This document shows, piece by piece, positions 44,495-57,396 of a DNA stretch of 64,000 nt. The stretch lies in assembly GCF_009870125.1 (NCBI RefSeq), contig NC_046680.1, forward strand, positions 16,511,501 through 16,575,500. The letters run 5' to 3'. Below the pieces are notes generated by a model. The model saw only the letters and a list, made by a program, of their open reading frames with translations. It was not told the origin of the DNA and made no database searches. How positions within the stretch are numbered: the stretch's first letter is position 1; each line of letters opens with the position of its first letter. Origin of the DNA: Drosophila pseudoobscura (lineage: Eukaryota > Arthropoda > Insecta > Diptera > Drosophilidae). The position numbers were made by a program, and so were the translations under genes.

Positions 44495-47400
44495 TATGCG
44501 TAACGCCATAGATTGGCTTGAATGCTTGCAGACTTGGATACCACGATCAACACCTATTTGCAATAGATACTTTGCCAATGCTTGCAGCTCAGACGGTACT
44601 TCAATTCCTATATACATATACTCGTATGATAATGAATTGCTAAAATAATTGTGCACAAATCAACTACCATCTTCTGTTCTATTTCAAGGGCAGCAATATC
44701 ACAAATTTCTATAATCAAATTGCTTCAAAATTGGTTTCCTTTTACACAGACTCTTCTATCCAATGAGAGCGAATGTTCTCTGGGGTCTGGATATGCCGTT
44801 CCCCTTGGTATAGTTTTGTGTTATATCCATATCTCTTGCGGGAACAAAGCCTCATCAAAAATGCGAAAGCAATCAGCTCAGAAATCACCTCCACACTCAC
44901 GTGCCAGCTCAGCCCAGCACAGCCCCCAAAGGCAACACATACTACTTAAAAATTCCACCTGCTCATAAATTGGCGTTGCCGCACCCCAAAAAGTATGCAA
45001 TGTGGAAAGGGTCTGTGCCTGGGTTCGGTGTGGGGGTCGGGGCTTCCCCTTCGCCATTTTGGGTTTCAGAAATATGGCAAACAATTATGCGCTCGAGTTT
45101 TATTACAAATGCCCGGCAGTTATGCAAGCGCCTGGGCACTGCAATGGGGGGCGACATTTCAGGCGATAATAACCACGTACCGCATGCAATCTTCTCGCTC
45201 CGCCCTCCAAGTGACACTCCCCTCCTTAAAGAAGAACAGAGTGACGGGGAACGGAAGTACAGGAAATTTGTACCCTTTTTCTTGATGCCTGCCGGCATTA
45301 TCTTGGGGAATACGGGTAAGTAAGCTATATAAGTGTGCATATCGGGTGGAGGAAGCGCCGCTGGAACGGGAGCCAGCTCCTGTTACGTCTTGGCCTGGGT
45401 GGACATATGACTACATCCGACTGACTCCGCCTTTGAGGGGCTGTCGCTGTCTGCTCCCTTGCATATGGAATGGTGTGGTGGTGGGGCATATTTCAGTATG
45501 ATACGACAGCTTGACAACATTAAATTTGCATTGCTCTTGCCAGAGTTTGTTTATGGAAAAAGAAAAGTACAGGCGGTGTCAGGAGCGGAATGGGGCATGG
45601 CATATGGCCACGCAATACCCCACAATCATACATACTTATACGAGTATGTATGTGTGTATATGTGTGTGTATACCAGTATACACCAATGCAATTTGATGTC
45701 TGGCCCTCGGAGCCCGAACCCCATTGGATCTGTCTACAATTAAAGTGATTGAAAAATATTTTCCAAGCCATTTTGTGCGCCAAAGAAAAGGCAAGCGAGT
45801 ACATGTTTTCATTTCACAATACCCTGAATGCCGTGCGAGTAGTTTGGAATACTCTACAGGCAGGCAAAATACGAGAATCTATTTGATTTCGATTTGTATG
45901 ACTACCATATCTTTTTCTTAGACATCTGCAGCCCTATGTGAATGCAGATCAATCTAACAGGGTAACCGACAGTCGTGACTAGCAGTAGTCCCTTATATTA
46001 TGAATTTTCCAGAGGCGAAATTGACTTGAAAAGTGCAGCCACGCAAAGGGAACTCAGCCCGACTGGGGACAGGGCAATTGGTCGAAGTGGATTGGAATGG
46101 GACTTCCATTGGGGCATTTGGGATTCAGCACCGAGAAGTTGTTGCATGCATTCAAGCGCAAAGTTGCAGATACAAAATTGGTTAGCGAGTAGTAAAAAGT
46201 GATTGGCGGACCCCTTGTCACACTGGCACTGCGGACGGACTTTATGCCATAAATGCCAATTATGTTAAAATGTTGCAGGCAGAGGCGCGGAAAGAAAAAC
46301 GAGAGTTGAGTCGCGACAATGCCGCTTACTGACAGCTAATAATGCGGCAGCGGCCCCGGCAGTGCCTGCTGGAGTCCAGGGGCGATGTGCTGCGTATGTC
46401 CTGGCCGGATTCCCCGGGCTTGAGCTCCCTGTCCGCAATTGCATTGTCAACGCGTTCGCCTGATGTACGGCGCTTCCTGTGTCAGTTCCGGCCGTGCACG
46501 CGACAACTTTCCTTTCCCCCAATCTCATTCCCACTGCCATTCCCATTCCCATTCACATTTTCAATCCCAGTCCACTCCCACTATCCATTTCCCACTGCCG
46601 TCACTAAAAGGCAGGGCGCAAAAAGTTCACGTCACACTCGAATGCATCCAAAGCCAAGTTGCCCAGGCCCATGACAATAACTCAAATGCCACAGCCGGAC
46701 GGGGTTGTCTTCTCGGAGGACCTGGCAGGCAAGCTGGCCTCTATCGCTTAGCAAATGACTGTGATTTCCAATTTTTTCTGCAGCATTTGAGTCGAGCAGA
46801 GCAGAGTGAGTTCCGTGATTAATGTTGTGGATGCTGTGTGGTAGGAGCAATTAGAGCACTGACAAGCCCTCAAAATGCATGGCTCTAAAACCTCATCTTT
46901 CCGCCCGGCCAGTATGGAAATGGTAACAGCTGTGCCGACAGGCCATGCTGTGTCAATGAAAGTAAATGGTATGTAAAATATGATCACATGCTCCAGAACA
47001 TCAAGTTTATGAGGGCCAGGCGGCTGGGGAAATTGAAAAGATTATGATCTGTGGGGGATTCGCCAAGGGACAGGGAAAACAGAGCTCGGAAGATGACAGA
47101 GCATAAGTTTGCCTCCTCCGTAGATCCACAGGTTATTTTGGTTCTCTTATGTGTAAGGAGTTTTAGAATAGGCCAAAATAAAGGGCGAGACTATACTTTA
47201 TTTGCGCTATATGCTCTTCTCCATTGCTCTTTCACATTTGGTGAAAATTCTAAATGCCAAGAGACGCCTGCCAACCCGAACTGGAATTTTCACCAGCCGT
47301 CTGGCCGACACTTCGAGAAAATTAAACTACACCAATATTCAGCCCGCATACAGGTTACGACAAAAATGACAACCATAACGAGAGATACCACAAAAAACCA

Positions 47401-50400
47401 TCGAAAAGCCAGAACCCAAAAATGCAAAAGCCATTTGAGAGAACAACAAGGCAACAAGAGTCGCATTATTCCCCTGGTGGATTTTTGGTGTGTGTATTTT
47501 TTAATCAAAAGCCGCAAATTGCCGCAACGCAAAAAATGACAATAAACCACCCCAGGATGGCCGCCCCAAAGCCAAACCCTGAGTCGGGAACGGGAACGGG
47601 AACAGGATCAGGACAGGGAGCAGGAACTAGAGCCCAGCAGCGGAACCCAGACAAAGTGGCAGCGACGGGACTCCGAGTCCCAGACGGAACAGACGCTGCT
47701 GTCCAATACATTTAACGCCTGGCCCAACTATAGAAATGGAAATGGGAAAAAGGAAAGGAGAGCTCAAAAAATAAAGAGAGAAAAGCGTTGGAAATGGCTC
47801 TGACATGTTGCCTTTGACATGCATTTGACATTTGACAGATCGTGCATAGTGCGGACCAGAGAGGGAGACGTGGCAGAGCGGGGTGGAGCGGGGCACGGAC
47901 CGGGCAGGGCAGGGTATTTCAAATGAAATGACTAAATTATGTGCAAAGTGGTGGAAAGTGGAAAACGGGCGAAAAAGTGAAATTAAAAATGCGTTTGCCA
48001 GGTAAAAGGAAAATTCGTGCAGCCACTCGAGCGTCTATATTTAACTGTCATATCTGACAACTGAAGGCAAAGGAGCACGATAGAAAGGAGAAGAGGCCAA
48101 GGCCAAGGGGAGTGGAAAGTGAAGCTTGGAGATTGCCATGGCGGTGGGCGTTGTGTCTGCTTCTTATCAGCCCAATGACGAGTGGCACTTGAGGCGTCTT
48201 GGCTTCGGGTAACCCTTGCCGAAATGATTTGATTGACATACCGCAGCAACCACCAAAGCCATCATCATCATTCTCAGAATATATGGCTTCCACAGCGCTC
48301 TCATCTCTCTCATCATTCGATATCCAACATCCCTTCCAGGGACGTATCCTTAAGACCGACTGTGTGTACTTGAGTTGCATATTTGTTCATTAATAGCGAT
48401 AAGCGCGTTAAAGTTACAGTTAATGCGTGCAATCCACATCCTACAGTGAGACAAATATAATATTTAAGCGAAGGAATGAAATAAATGGTAAGCCCATGAA
48501 AGAATCCATTCAAGCGAATTATCGTAGTCGTAATTTTTGCATAGTTTTTTATCATAGTCACAGAGAAATTCCCAATTACTACCAAGAAAATTAACATATG
48601 CACATCTTTTCATGATGGATTTATTAAGGAACATTTATAAAGCCAAAATCTTTGAATCAAAATCCCTGAAAATTATGTAGTAATATCATATAGTTTTCTA
48701 TCATATCTAACCACTGTTCCGTCTCAACCCTTTGTCGGCAGGCAATTCATTAAATTGAAATATTTTACAGATCGATCATTGTGCCTGGACCGAAGTCGAG
48801 GTCCTTTATATGCTCTGTCTACCATCTCCATCCACTGGCAGGGCCGGCCAGACAAATATGCTGGCCTTTTAGGCACCAATTATTGAATGTGGCTTGGCAG
48901 CTTACCCCTACCCCTATCCCTTCCGCAGTGCTCTGCTCCCCGCATGTCTATTAATCTCTTTTATTGTTGTTCAAAGAGCCCCGGATCGGATCGAATGGGA
49001 ACGAACGGAATACAACACTTGTGCAAATAGGAAAGACGACTCCAGTTTCGGGCATGTGCAAAGTCAGTGCACAAATATAATGAGAGGAACAGTGGGTGGT
49101 GTGGGGAGCTAGAAAGGGAACAGGCCCAGTTTCCACACAGCTCTCAAAGATGCCGCGCGTGTGGCGTGGACACGCGTCCAACGGTTTACGGATGGGGGTG
49201 GCACTGTGGCGATGGGGTTGCGCCGAGTGGAGTTGAGGATGGGATTGTCGGCCATGCACATCTTTGCTGATTGCACTCCCCGCTGCCGTAGCGGTCCACT
49301 CACCTTGTTTGTCGCAGGCAGCAGGCAGGGGGTCCTGTCCCGGCCATGTCCTTTACCACGTGCGTGGCATCTACGTGCCGCCGTATTGATGTGGGTTATT
49401 GTTATAGCCCTCTCGCACAAATTGGTATGAATTCTGCGAAAATGCAGCCGGGCACGAGAACAGGGAACGGCTAAGGAGAACAGGTTGCATCGGCTAGTCC
49501 TGCTGGGCCCATAAGGGGTTGATGAATATGCATAAGGAATGCATCAAAGGGTCGGAATGGAAAGGGAGGAGAAGGGAAGGGAGACGATGCAAAGATGCGT
49601 CGAGTAGTGTGCACCAAAAGGGATGCGGTGCGCTCGGAAGGAATCTCTCCAATACTCTTGGGGATCCATTGTTACCATTCAGATGCCTCCCTCTGAGGAC
49701 TTATGTCTTGGACAAACAAACAGGGGTTTATAAACGTGGTCCTCCATATTGTACAATGAGTTTTCCACGACTTCTCGCATTGCTCAATATCTCAATATCA
49801 ATCTGGGCGTTCCAGAAACAACCTGGAGTTGGCATCGGCCTCAATCATTAATAATGCTCACCAGCCCGACCTGATTCTGTTTTCCATATTATTAACCCAC
49901 CCAACCATATGCGGAGATTCTGTAATTTATTCCGATGTACCACATGCGAGGAGCCACATGCGAGAGCCCAGAGCCAGAGCCTGGCTAGAATTTCACCAGA
50001 GCAGCGCATTTCCAGCATTTTCTCACAGCCTGCACTGACATTTGTTGGCCTCATAAGGAACCTGGGCGAAATGTGCTACGCCCTAATTTCGGTCTCCATT
50101 TTTTACGGCACTCTCTTCGAAATTTTCAAGTGATTTAGTGCAATTAGTATAATTAACACAGCGCGTAAGACGAGACTAAGGCGACATTTGACAGTGAAAA
50201 TGGGAACGAGGATGAAATGTATGCCATATGTTCCTGGCTGGGCGTTTTCCAAAGGATGCTTAAGCCGACATGTGTTGCCGCCTTAAGTAGCAAATGATTC
50301 CCCGGAAAGTAACTGAGAAATTGTCGAGTAAATGGCATCTTCTTTGCTATTCCTTCCCACAGAGCGGCAGCCCGAAGGCTGCTCCTCAAAAAGATCTTTG

Positions 50401-52872
50401 AGAGTGGGAAGTGGGCTTAAGCAAGGGATTAGGGCATTTGAGCTGGCACTCGAAAAATTAATTTAATTTTTTCACATCTCTCTATGGCAACACAAAACTC
50501 TGTTCTCCCGCAACTGCATTGCATTCCTTTGCCATCAATTCGAAAGGAGAGTACCACAGAACACATGGTTCATGAACTTTGGATTTAGCAATCAGAATTC
50601 AGCACTTGCATGCCATACCATGGCAGTTTCCTGTGCGGCACAAAAGTCAACACTTTAGTGCAATTCTGAGCAATTAACATTGACAGTAAATATGGAATCT
50701 GGGCAAAAATGCCTACGAGGCAGGGAATAGCGAGTCAAAGTTATCTGACACATCCTGCAGACGAGTCGAGTCGAGTCAAGTCGGATTCATTTGCATGGAG
50801 GTCGATGCATCCACAGTGCAGAGGAAGCCGGATGCAGAACCCCACTGCAGGTAAGGGGTATCAGAGGGGGATACATATCCGACTCCAGGTTTAGTTTGTG
50901 GCTGCAGGGCAGATGGAAGTTTACTGGGAGTCAGAGCAAGGGCTTTCTGTGCGTGCACTGTGTGACTGGCTACAGAATGGAACTGAGAATTGTAAGTGGA
51001 CTGCTCTGGGCAGGTAAAGGGAGATAGTCAAGAGCAGGAACTGCCGTGTGCGTGCTCGTCAATGACAACTGGAAATTAGTTTAATAGTCCAACTGGCAGC
51101 CAGAGCCGAAGGTAAACACACAGAGGGATAGGACATTTGTTGATTTATGTATCTATATGAACTATAGTTATGTCATTATTTTTAGGAACACTCGAAGCGA
51201 GGGGCAGAGAACCAATAAACGTGATACGTGTAACTATTAAATTGAGCTAATCACACGCTCCCCGTGTGCCCCATAATCATGGAAAAAGTCACTCTTTCAG
51301 GCGACTTCTGTCGATTGTCTGTCTGTCAACTATCCCACGCCACAGAGCTATCAAGAGTGACCCGAATCCTTCGGTCAATTGGGGAAGAAGCGGGGACCAA
51401 AGTAAATACGAGGGAGGAGAGCACGAGTATGATTACGAGTACGATTCACATGGATGGAATCAGAGTATCATAAATCGAATGAAGCTCAACTAACTATCCG
51501 CAGCTGTCAAATAATTTCAATTTCTGCTTCTGTTTGCCCAACTTTCAATCTTTTAAACCACAAGCGCATACAGCACACCAAACGCTCTGGAATATGCAAG
51601 CTCAAACCTTGCCAAAATCCCATTTGAAAATCCAATTTGATAAATAGCAACCAATAAATTCAATAATGGCAGAGTGAGAATCCCACCCAAAGCCCTAACC
51701 AAATATTTCCGCATTTGCACAAATTTAGAGCACAAATTAGCAATCTGCCCGAATTTATGAAATATGCGAAAATCGTGACAACAATAACAGTTCCAGATAC
51801 ACACACCCGACCCGAATCGGGAGAAGGCGAAGGCGAAGGGGAACATTAACCCCTGCAACATTTGCTGTTGCAACTGCCCATCAAAGCACCCTTCTTCTCA
51901 TCAAAAAAAAAAGAAAAAATCCTGACAAAAGAAAACCTGAAACAGCTGAGTAACTAAAAATGAAGCTAATAAAAACTGGGCTCGGTCCGAGCTGGCGGAA
52001 GTCAATGCCAAACAAAAATGGGGAAGTGGTGGTTTTAGGGGGTGGCTGAGCGGGCGGCTGAGCGGGCGGCGTCATAAGTGCAGCAAACGTTTTTCCACTC
52101 CGTACAAAAGCGAAGCGAAAAGTTTAATTTTCTCCGAGGCCAAAGGCGAGTGTTGGGTGTAGGGTGTGAGGGGTGTGGGTGCCGGGTAACCAAATCCGTT
52201 TAGATCGAAAACAGCGTCGAATAAAAAAAAAGTAAAATATGTAATAAATGTAACAAATGACGCACACGGTGGGTCGCCCAAAATGACTGGCTCGGTGGGT
52301 TCGTGGGCTGGCGGGTGGGTCGGTTGGGTCGGCTGGATGGTGTGGAAGCTCTGGTTGCCCTGGCGAGGGCGTTTGCCATTTCAGATTAATGCCCGGCGGC
52401 GTCATGTGAGAACCAGATCACCGTCCCCGTATACGCACTTATTTGACTAATGTCTTTAATAAAAAATTACACAAATTGCATAGGAAAGTGAAAAATTGGC
52501 AGTCAGTGCGATCGGAGAAGGGTAATGCCCTGCCCGGCCTGTAATACTTGCGGCTTACAGAAATTTACAATTTCCTGTGGCAGGGGGGCAACAACCCCCA
52601 GAGTAATGTACCTTCCCAGTGCACTTTTTAATATTTACTAATATTGACAATACTTAAAAATTTGGAAGAACAGAGCTCGCTTAGGGCTGGCCCTCGCTGC
52701 TTCTCTGGGGTGGATGTTGAACCAATGGGCCATGGTAACCAGAAACTTTGACATATTTATAGTTGACAATGGAGGGGCGGAGGAAGCAGGAGCAGAGAAG
52801 CAGAGGAATAAAATGAAAACCCAACCTTGACAATTGTAAAGTGGTGGAACGGCTGTCTCCTGGCGGCACTAT

Positions 52873-52902
52873 GGTGCGGTGGGGTGCGGTGCGGTGCGGT
52901 GG
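52873..52902. repeat. GGTGC/GGTGG pentanucleotide array
   Basis: Several copies of GGTGC with GGTGG variants. Confidence 0.85.
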
Positions 52903-55088
52903 TGGGTTGCGATGGGATTTACACAATATTCTCAAGTGCTCGCAAAGCGACCGCCGCCCATGAGTCCCTTGGTGACTTATTAAGGGTTGCATTTAGCGGG
53001 CTTTGTGTCGTTTTATATGCAAATTGGATTAAAAATGAAACGCATTTCACAATCCCATATCTCTGTCTCTATAAAGAGTGTGTTTCGTGGGTTTTTTTTT
53101 GGGTGGGGAGGGGCACGCGGCTACTAAATTAGCCTTCGTCTTATTGGCATAATGCTATAAATAACAATTCCGTTTGCTTGCTGGCCATTTATTAACTGGG
53201 AAACAGAAATGCCTTTGATGTCAATGATTTTCGTGGAGGCGCGTTGCGCATTTCCACGATGCCTGCTGTAAGCCTATCAAGCGATTAAGTCCTGCCGATG
53301 CTGGTCCTGCGCTCTGATTTGATTAGACACTTTGTCTATGGTTGCTAAGCTCTTGTCATGCAATTAAATATGGAAAACTTACAAAACAGAGAGGGGAAAC
53401 AATTATTTCAGACATTTCCAGGGGTGCAACGGACTTCCTTTAGAAGTTCTGAGGGGCTTACTTACCACTTGACTGTCCCTCCACTTTTCCACACTCTCCA
53501 GCACTCGACAGTTATCGTATTGGAAAGTAGAAATACCAAACGCCTTTCGCAGGTCACGGCCGTCGGTCTTTACCTTCAAAAGCATGATTTATGCGGGCAG
53601 GACAGCGTCAGCGTCAGCGAATTCCCGGAATTCAGAATCGATCTATGACGTTCATTCCAAATAAATGACAGACCAAAGCCAGCCATGCTACCAGACGAAC
53701 CGGCAAGCAAGGACAACGTGGCAGTGACAGGACCGGGAGTCGACTGGAGTGGAGTTCTTTGACTGCAGCTTGCGTTTCCTGTACTTTCTGGCACCCATGA
53801 CCGCCATAACCCAACCGATTCCAGCCATGTGTCTCTCCTGGCTCATTTGCCTGCCGCCTGTCACAACAGAACGTTAATGTGTGCGGCCCATTAATGGATT
53901 TTCGAAATTATCCTTTCTCCCCGCATTGTTTTCCGGTTAGATTTATGCCTCTCCTTTATTGTCATTGAGGTTTTGGATGGAGTAGACGTTGCCCGAATCT
54001 CACCTGGCAATGGAAATGCACAAATTTGTGGGCAGGGCCCTGGAACAATGCTAATCTGTGGATCGGAATCTTCGGATCTGGTAACTCGACTCGAGCAGGC
54101 GATTTGTCAAAAGGGCGAATCACGCAGTCGGTTCTCGGTTCCAAAATGTAATTCTATACCCTTGAGGCTGTACCTACCCCTAACCCCAGTGCGATCTGTC
54201 GGATAGCGCGTGTTCTCAACAGTTTGTTGCAGATTTTGTGCATTTATCAGGCATGTGGCATGGTGGGTCGCTCAACAACTCCCTTTCTGGGATTGGGGTC
54301 TGGGAACGGGAAAAAAAGAACTGGGACGCGTGCCAGGGCATGTGGTTTGGGTTTTAGTATTAAATTGTTTTGCGGTTGCTCTGTTAATCAGACACTCGTA
54401 CAATACATTTTATTGGAGTGGCTCTGCCTCTGACCTCTCCTGGGGATGCTCGGCCTCTCGTGAGGGGCGTTTTCCTATTTACCCAGCCTCGTTGCTTATG
54501 TATAATTTAAATGAAATATCTGCACCAATTGCTGGCATTAATCTGTACCAACTATAGATATGAGGTATCAGACTTGCGAGGAGCTTAGTTTCCTGTCCAT
54601 TTCCCTCATCATTCCATTCCACTTTGGGGAAGATCACAATTTCCCTAACCAAAAACTGCAAATGGCTCTACATTTATTCTCAACCTCTACCACTACCTCT
54701 ACTCCAGGCGCGATTGATCACAGTTTTGTTGTCCTTCTGGCTACTCATAAAAAGCAAACAGCACAACTCACTCAGACTGCCAGTTGGTGCTATGATATAT
54801 TCGGAGCTTCCGGTTTGGGTAACTAAGACATCGGCAGGCAAATGAAGAGCCATCAGCCAGCAGCCAGCAGCCAGCTCTTTGGGAAGAGAAGAGAAATGGC
54901 AGCAATGCATACGTCATTTAACCCCTTTGCGCCATATTTTTCATAAGCCCCACTTTGGGTGATTTCTATGCCCGACAAGTGTGCTAAATGGGTGCGGGGG
55001 AGCCGACATTCCAGACAGACATAGTACATATAGACGGAAACGGCGACGGGGCTGGGCAAGGGATGCGTATCGTCGTCTACTATGGGTC

Positions 55089-55106
55089 CTGCTGCTGCTG
55101 CTGCTG
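55089..55106. repeat. CTG trinucleotide repeat
   Basis: Six copies of CTG. Confidence 0.9.
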
Positions 55107-57323
55107 TCCTTTCGCCGATAAAATATGTGCGTGTGTGTGTGGGGCGGCTGACGATGGCCCGCATATAGAGACATTTATTGATAGATAGCAAACGCATCGC
55201 CTGAACCCTTTTACATTTGATGAACGTATCGAATTCCCCACATATTGCCGAAAGCGGCAAATTTATGGCTGTTTGATTTATTTTAACTTTTAACACGCCC
55301 AAACAAAATGTTGCCAAAGAGGCGTACCGAATCCGGGGCAGTCCAATATCGGCGATGGATTCGAAAGTGGGGGCCAAGCCAATGCGGAAATCTCGATTCA
55401 TTCATATGGGGTGGTTCCCATTGACCCCTGACCAGAGCGCCACAAATCTTTTAATAACTTCAAGGGGTGTAAGGGTCTAAGGAAGCGATTGGGGAGCCAT
55501 TATTGAAATATGCGCTTGTTGCGGATCTATAAAAGGAATTATAAAGTTTATTTTCTGAAACGACTGTATTTTTTATGGTCAACAAAGACACGTAATTGAT
55601 TGGAACGAGCTTGAAGTTAATAAACGAGTGGATATTCTATTGAAAGAATAATGTTTGTACATATGTGTGTATATACTCTTTGATATTCCTATTTTGAATA
55701 GGTGAAAGGTTATTTTTAACGCTTCAAACTTTCCCTATCAATACCTGCACTTTAACTGTACATTCTCTGCAGAGTTCACTCCTCCGTATTTTTGTGGGGT
55801 TCCTAATTAACGATATCTCTTCAATTGCCAGTCCCTCTTGGCCTGAGTAATTAAAGCTTTTACCTTTCATACCTCGCTTGTCGACCTGGGATGAATAAAA
55901 CGCACTTCAGCCATATGTCCTCGTGCAGGACGTACTCCCGCCGTTGCCACGGAAGCCCAGCCTTCCTCAATACGGGGCACAGAATCCGGGCCCAATCAGA
56001 ACTCCACACCACTTGCGTATTACGCTTCATTATGCAGATTTCTTGCCGGCGAGTTGGTTGCGTTCTTTATCCTCTCGCTCCGCGCGTCGCTTATTTGTTA
56101 TTGTTGCATGGCTTGCGGCTTGAAAAAATATTTTTATTTAATTTATTTATGAATGAAGCGACTGACGGTTGTTTGGTGGGCTGTAGGCCTGGCAGTAAAG
56201 GCCGCTGCCGCTGCCGCCGCCGCCGCACACTCCTTAACCATTTCAACGGAACGGCTCTCTTTGGTGGTGCCTACCGCATTGTCACATAGATAAGCCGCGT
56301 CTGGCTTAACTCATAAAAAAGTGTCGGCAAATGATAATAAACCAGAGCGAGACCCAGACCAAGACCGAGCCGAACGCGTGCGGATTTAAATTTCAGCAAA
56401 AATAAACAGCAAATAGTCATAAAAGACCGAATCCAAGGCGGAATCTATGAGGACGGGACCCGGAATGTGTTGAGGCGCGCTTTTCACGGCTCTGGTGGGA
56501 ATCTTTACGGCGGCACACATCTCGCTAAACGATTTTGACTCTACTTCTGCCCCAATAATGACAATAATCAAAAATTCTCATACTTTGACTACCCGTTCGG
56601 CTTTTGTGTTCGCCGCCCCACTGTCTGGGACTGAGAAATGAATTTAAAAACAATTTGCGGTCAGCACACAAAGCAGCCGAGAGGTAAACCGCAAAGACAA
56701 CAATTAAGCGTAACAAATGATTATGAATAACCATTTTCCACGCATGATGTTTCCCCCCATGATATTTCTGTGTGTGTGAGCCGTTCTAAAGGAGCCTGAG
56801 AAACGGAACACAATTGTAATGATATTTCTGACATGGCTGTCGAGCTTGTGATGTGCTGATGAATGAAACCAGCTCATTTCGAATAGTAATTCTTTGTGAA
56901 TGAGTCGCAAGTATTGCTTGGGAAGAGGAACATGGAACATAGAAATTCAGATAATCATTAAATTGGGATACGAAAATCAAGAGATTACCACTAAAACCTT
57001 AGACCCTGGTCAAAATATAATATAAACTGATGATATACATAATCTATTTATAAAATACATAGACATATATATATAAATATTTAAAACTTAAAGCAATTAT
57101 AAAAGACACAAGCATACTTGCATATTTATATACAACTGTGTACAAAAATACACCTATGAATGCCTAAAGAAGCATTTTAGACCCAACTCTTAATCCCAAA
57201 ATACTCGCAAATTCTTCGATAAGGTTTATAAATAGACAACTGTTAATAGGCCTGAAACAGAAAGCAGTATATGCATACCTCTGGCTGAACTCTAGTTTAG
57301 CATTTGCCGTTGAATGCACAACA

Positions 57324-57396
57324 GCCCGGCTAGCTCAGTCGGTAGAGCATGAGACTCTTAATCTCAGGGTCGTGGGTTCGAGCCCCACGTTGGGCG
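57324..57396 (+). tRNA. tRNA-Lys-CTT: tRNA-Lys (CTT anticodon)
   Basis: A 73-nt cloverleaf. The acceptor GCCCGGC pairs with GTTGGGC (one G-U pair, discriminator G). A-box TAGCTCAGTCGG and B-box GGTTCGAGCCC are present. The anticodon loop CTCTTAA between GAGA and TCTC places CTT at 57357-57359. A TTTTT terminator starts about 10 bases downstream. It stands alone, 38 kb from the tRNA cluster at 13.7-18.8 kb. Confidence 0.97.

Larger units (their letters stand above)
38260..57323. other. Long region without a recognisable gene
   Basis: About 19 kb with no frame resembling a known family and no clear splice-linked exons. To about 38.46 kb the DNA is still related to the upstream region of the OBP array (GTCTGATT...CGGGAT, ATTATCTATTTTA). 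Beyond that it is AT-rich spacer with many simple repeats and a GC-rich island near 44.22-44.37 kb. The longest ATG frame (42756-43454 region, about 230 codons) has no family resemblance. It may be intronic or regulatory DNA of a large gene outside the window. Confidence 0.45.

Noticed and set aside
45326-45333. TATATAAG as a promoter
   Set aside because: No initiator follows at the right distance and there is no downstream gene. AT-rich chance match.
47051-47539. 162-codon plus-strand frame
   Set aside because: It has no ATG at its start and resembles no known family.
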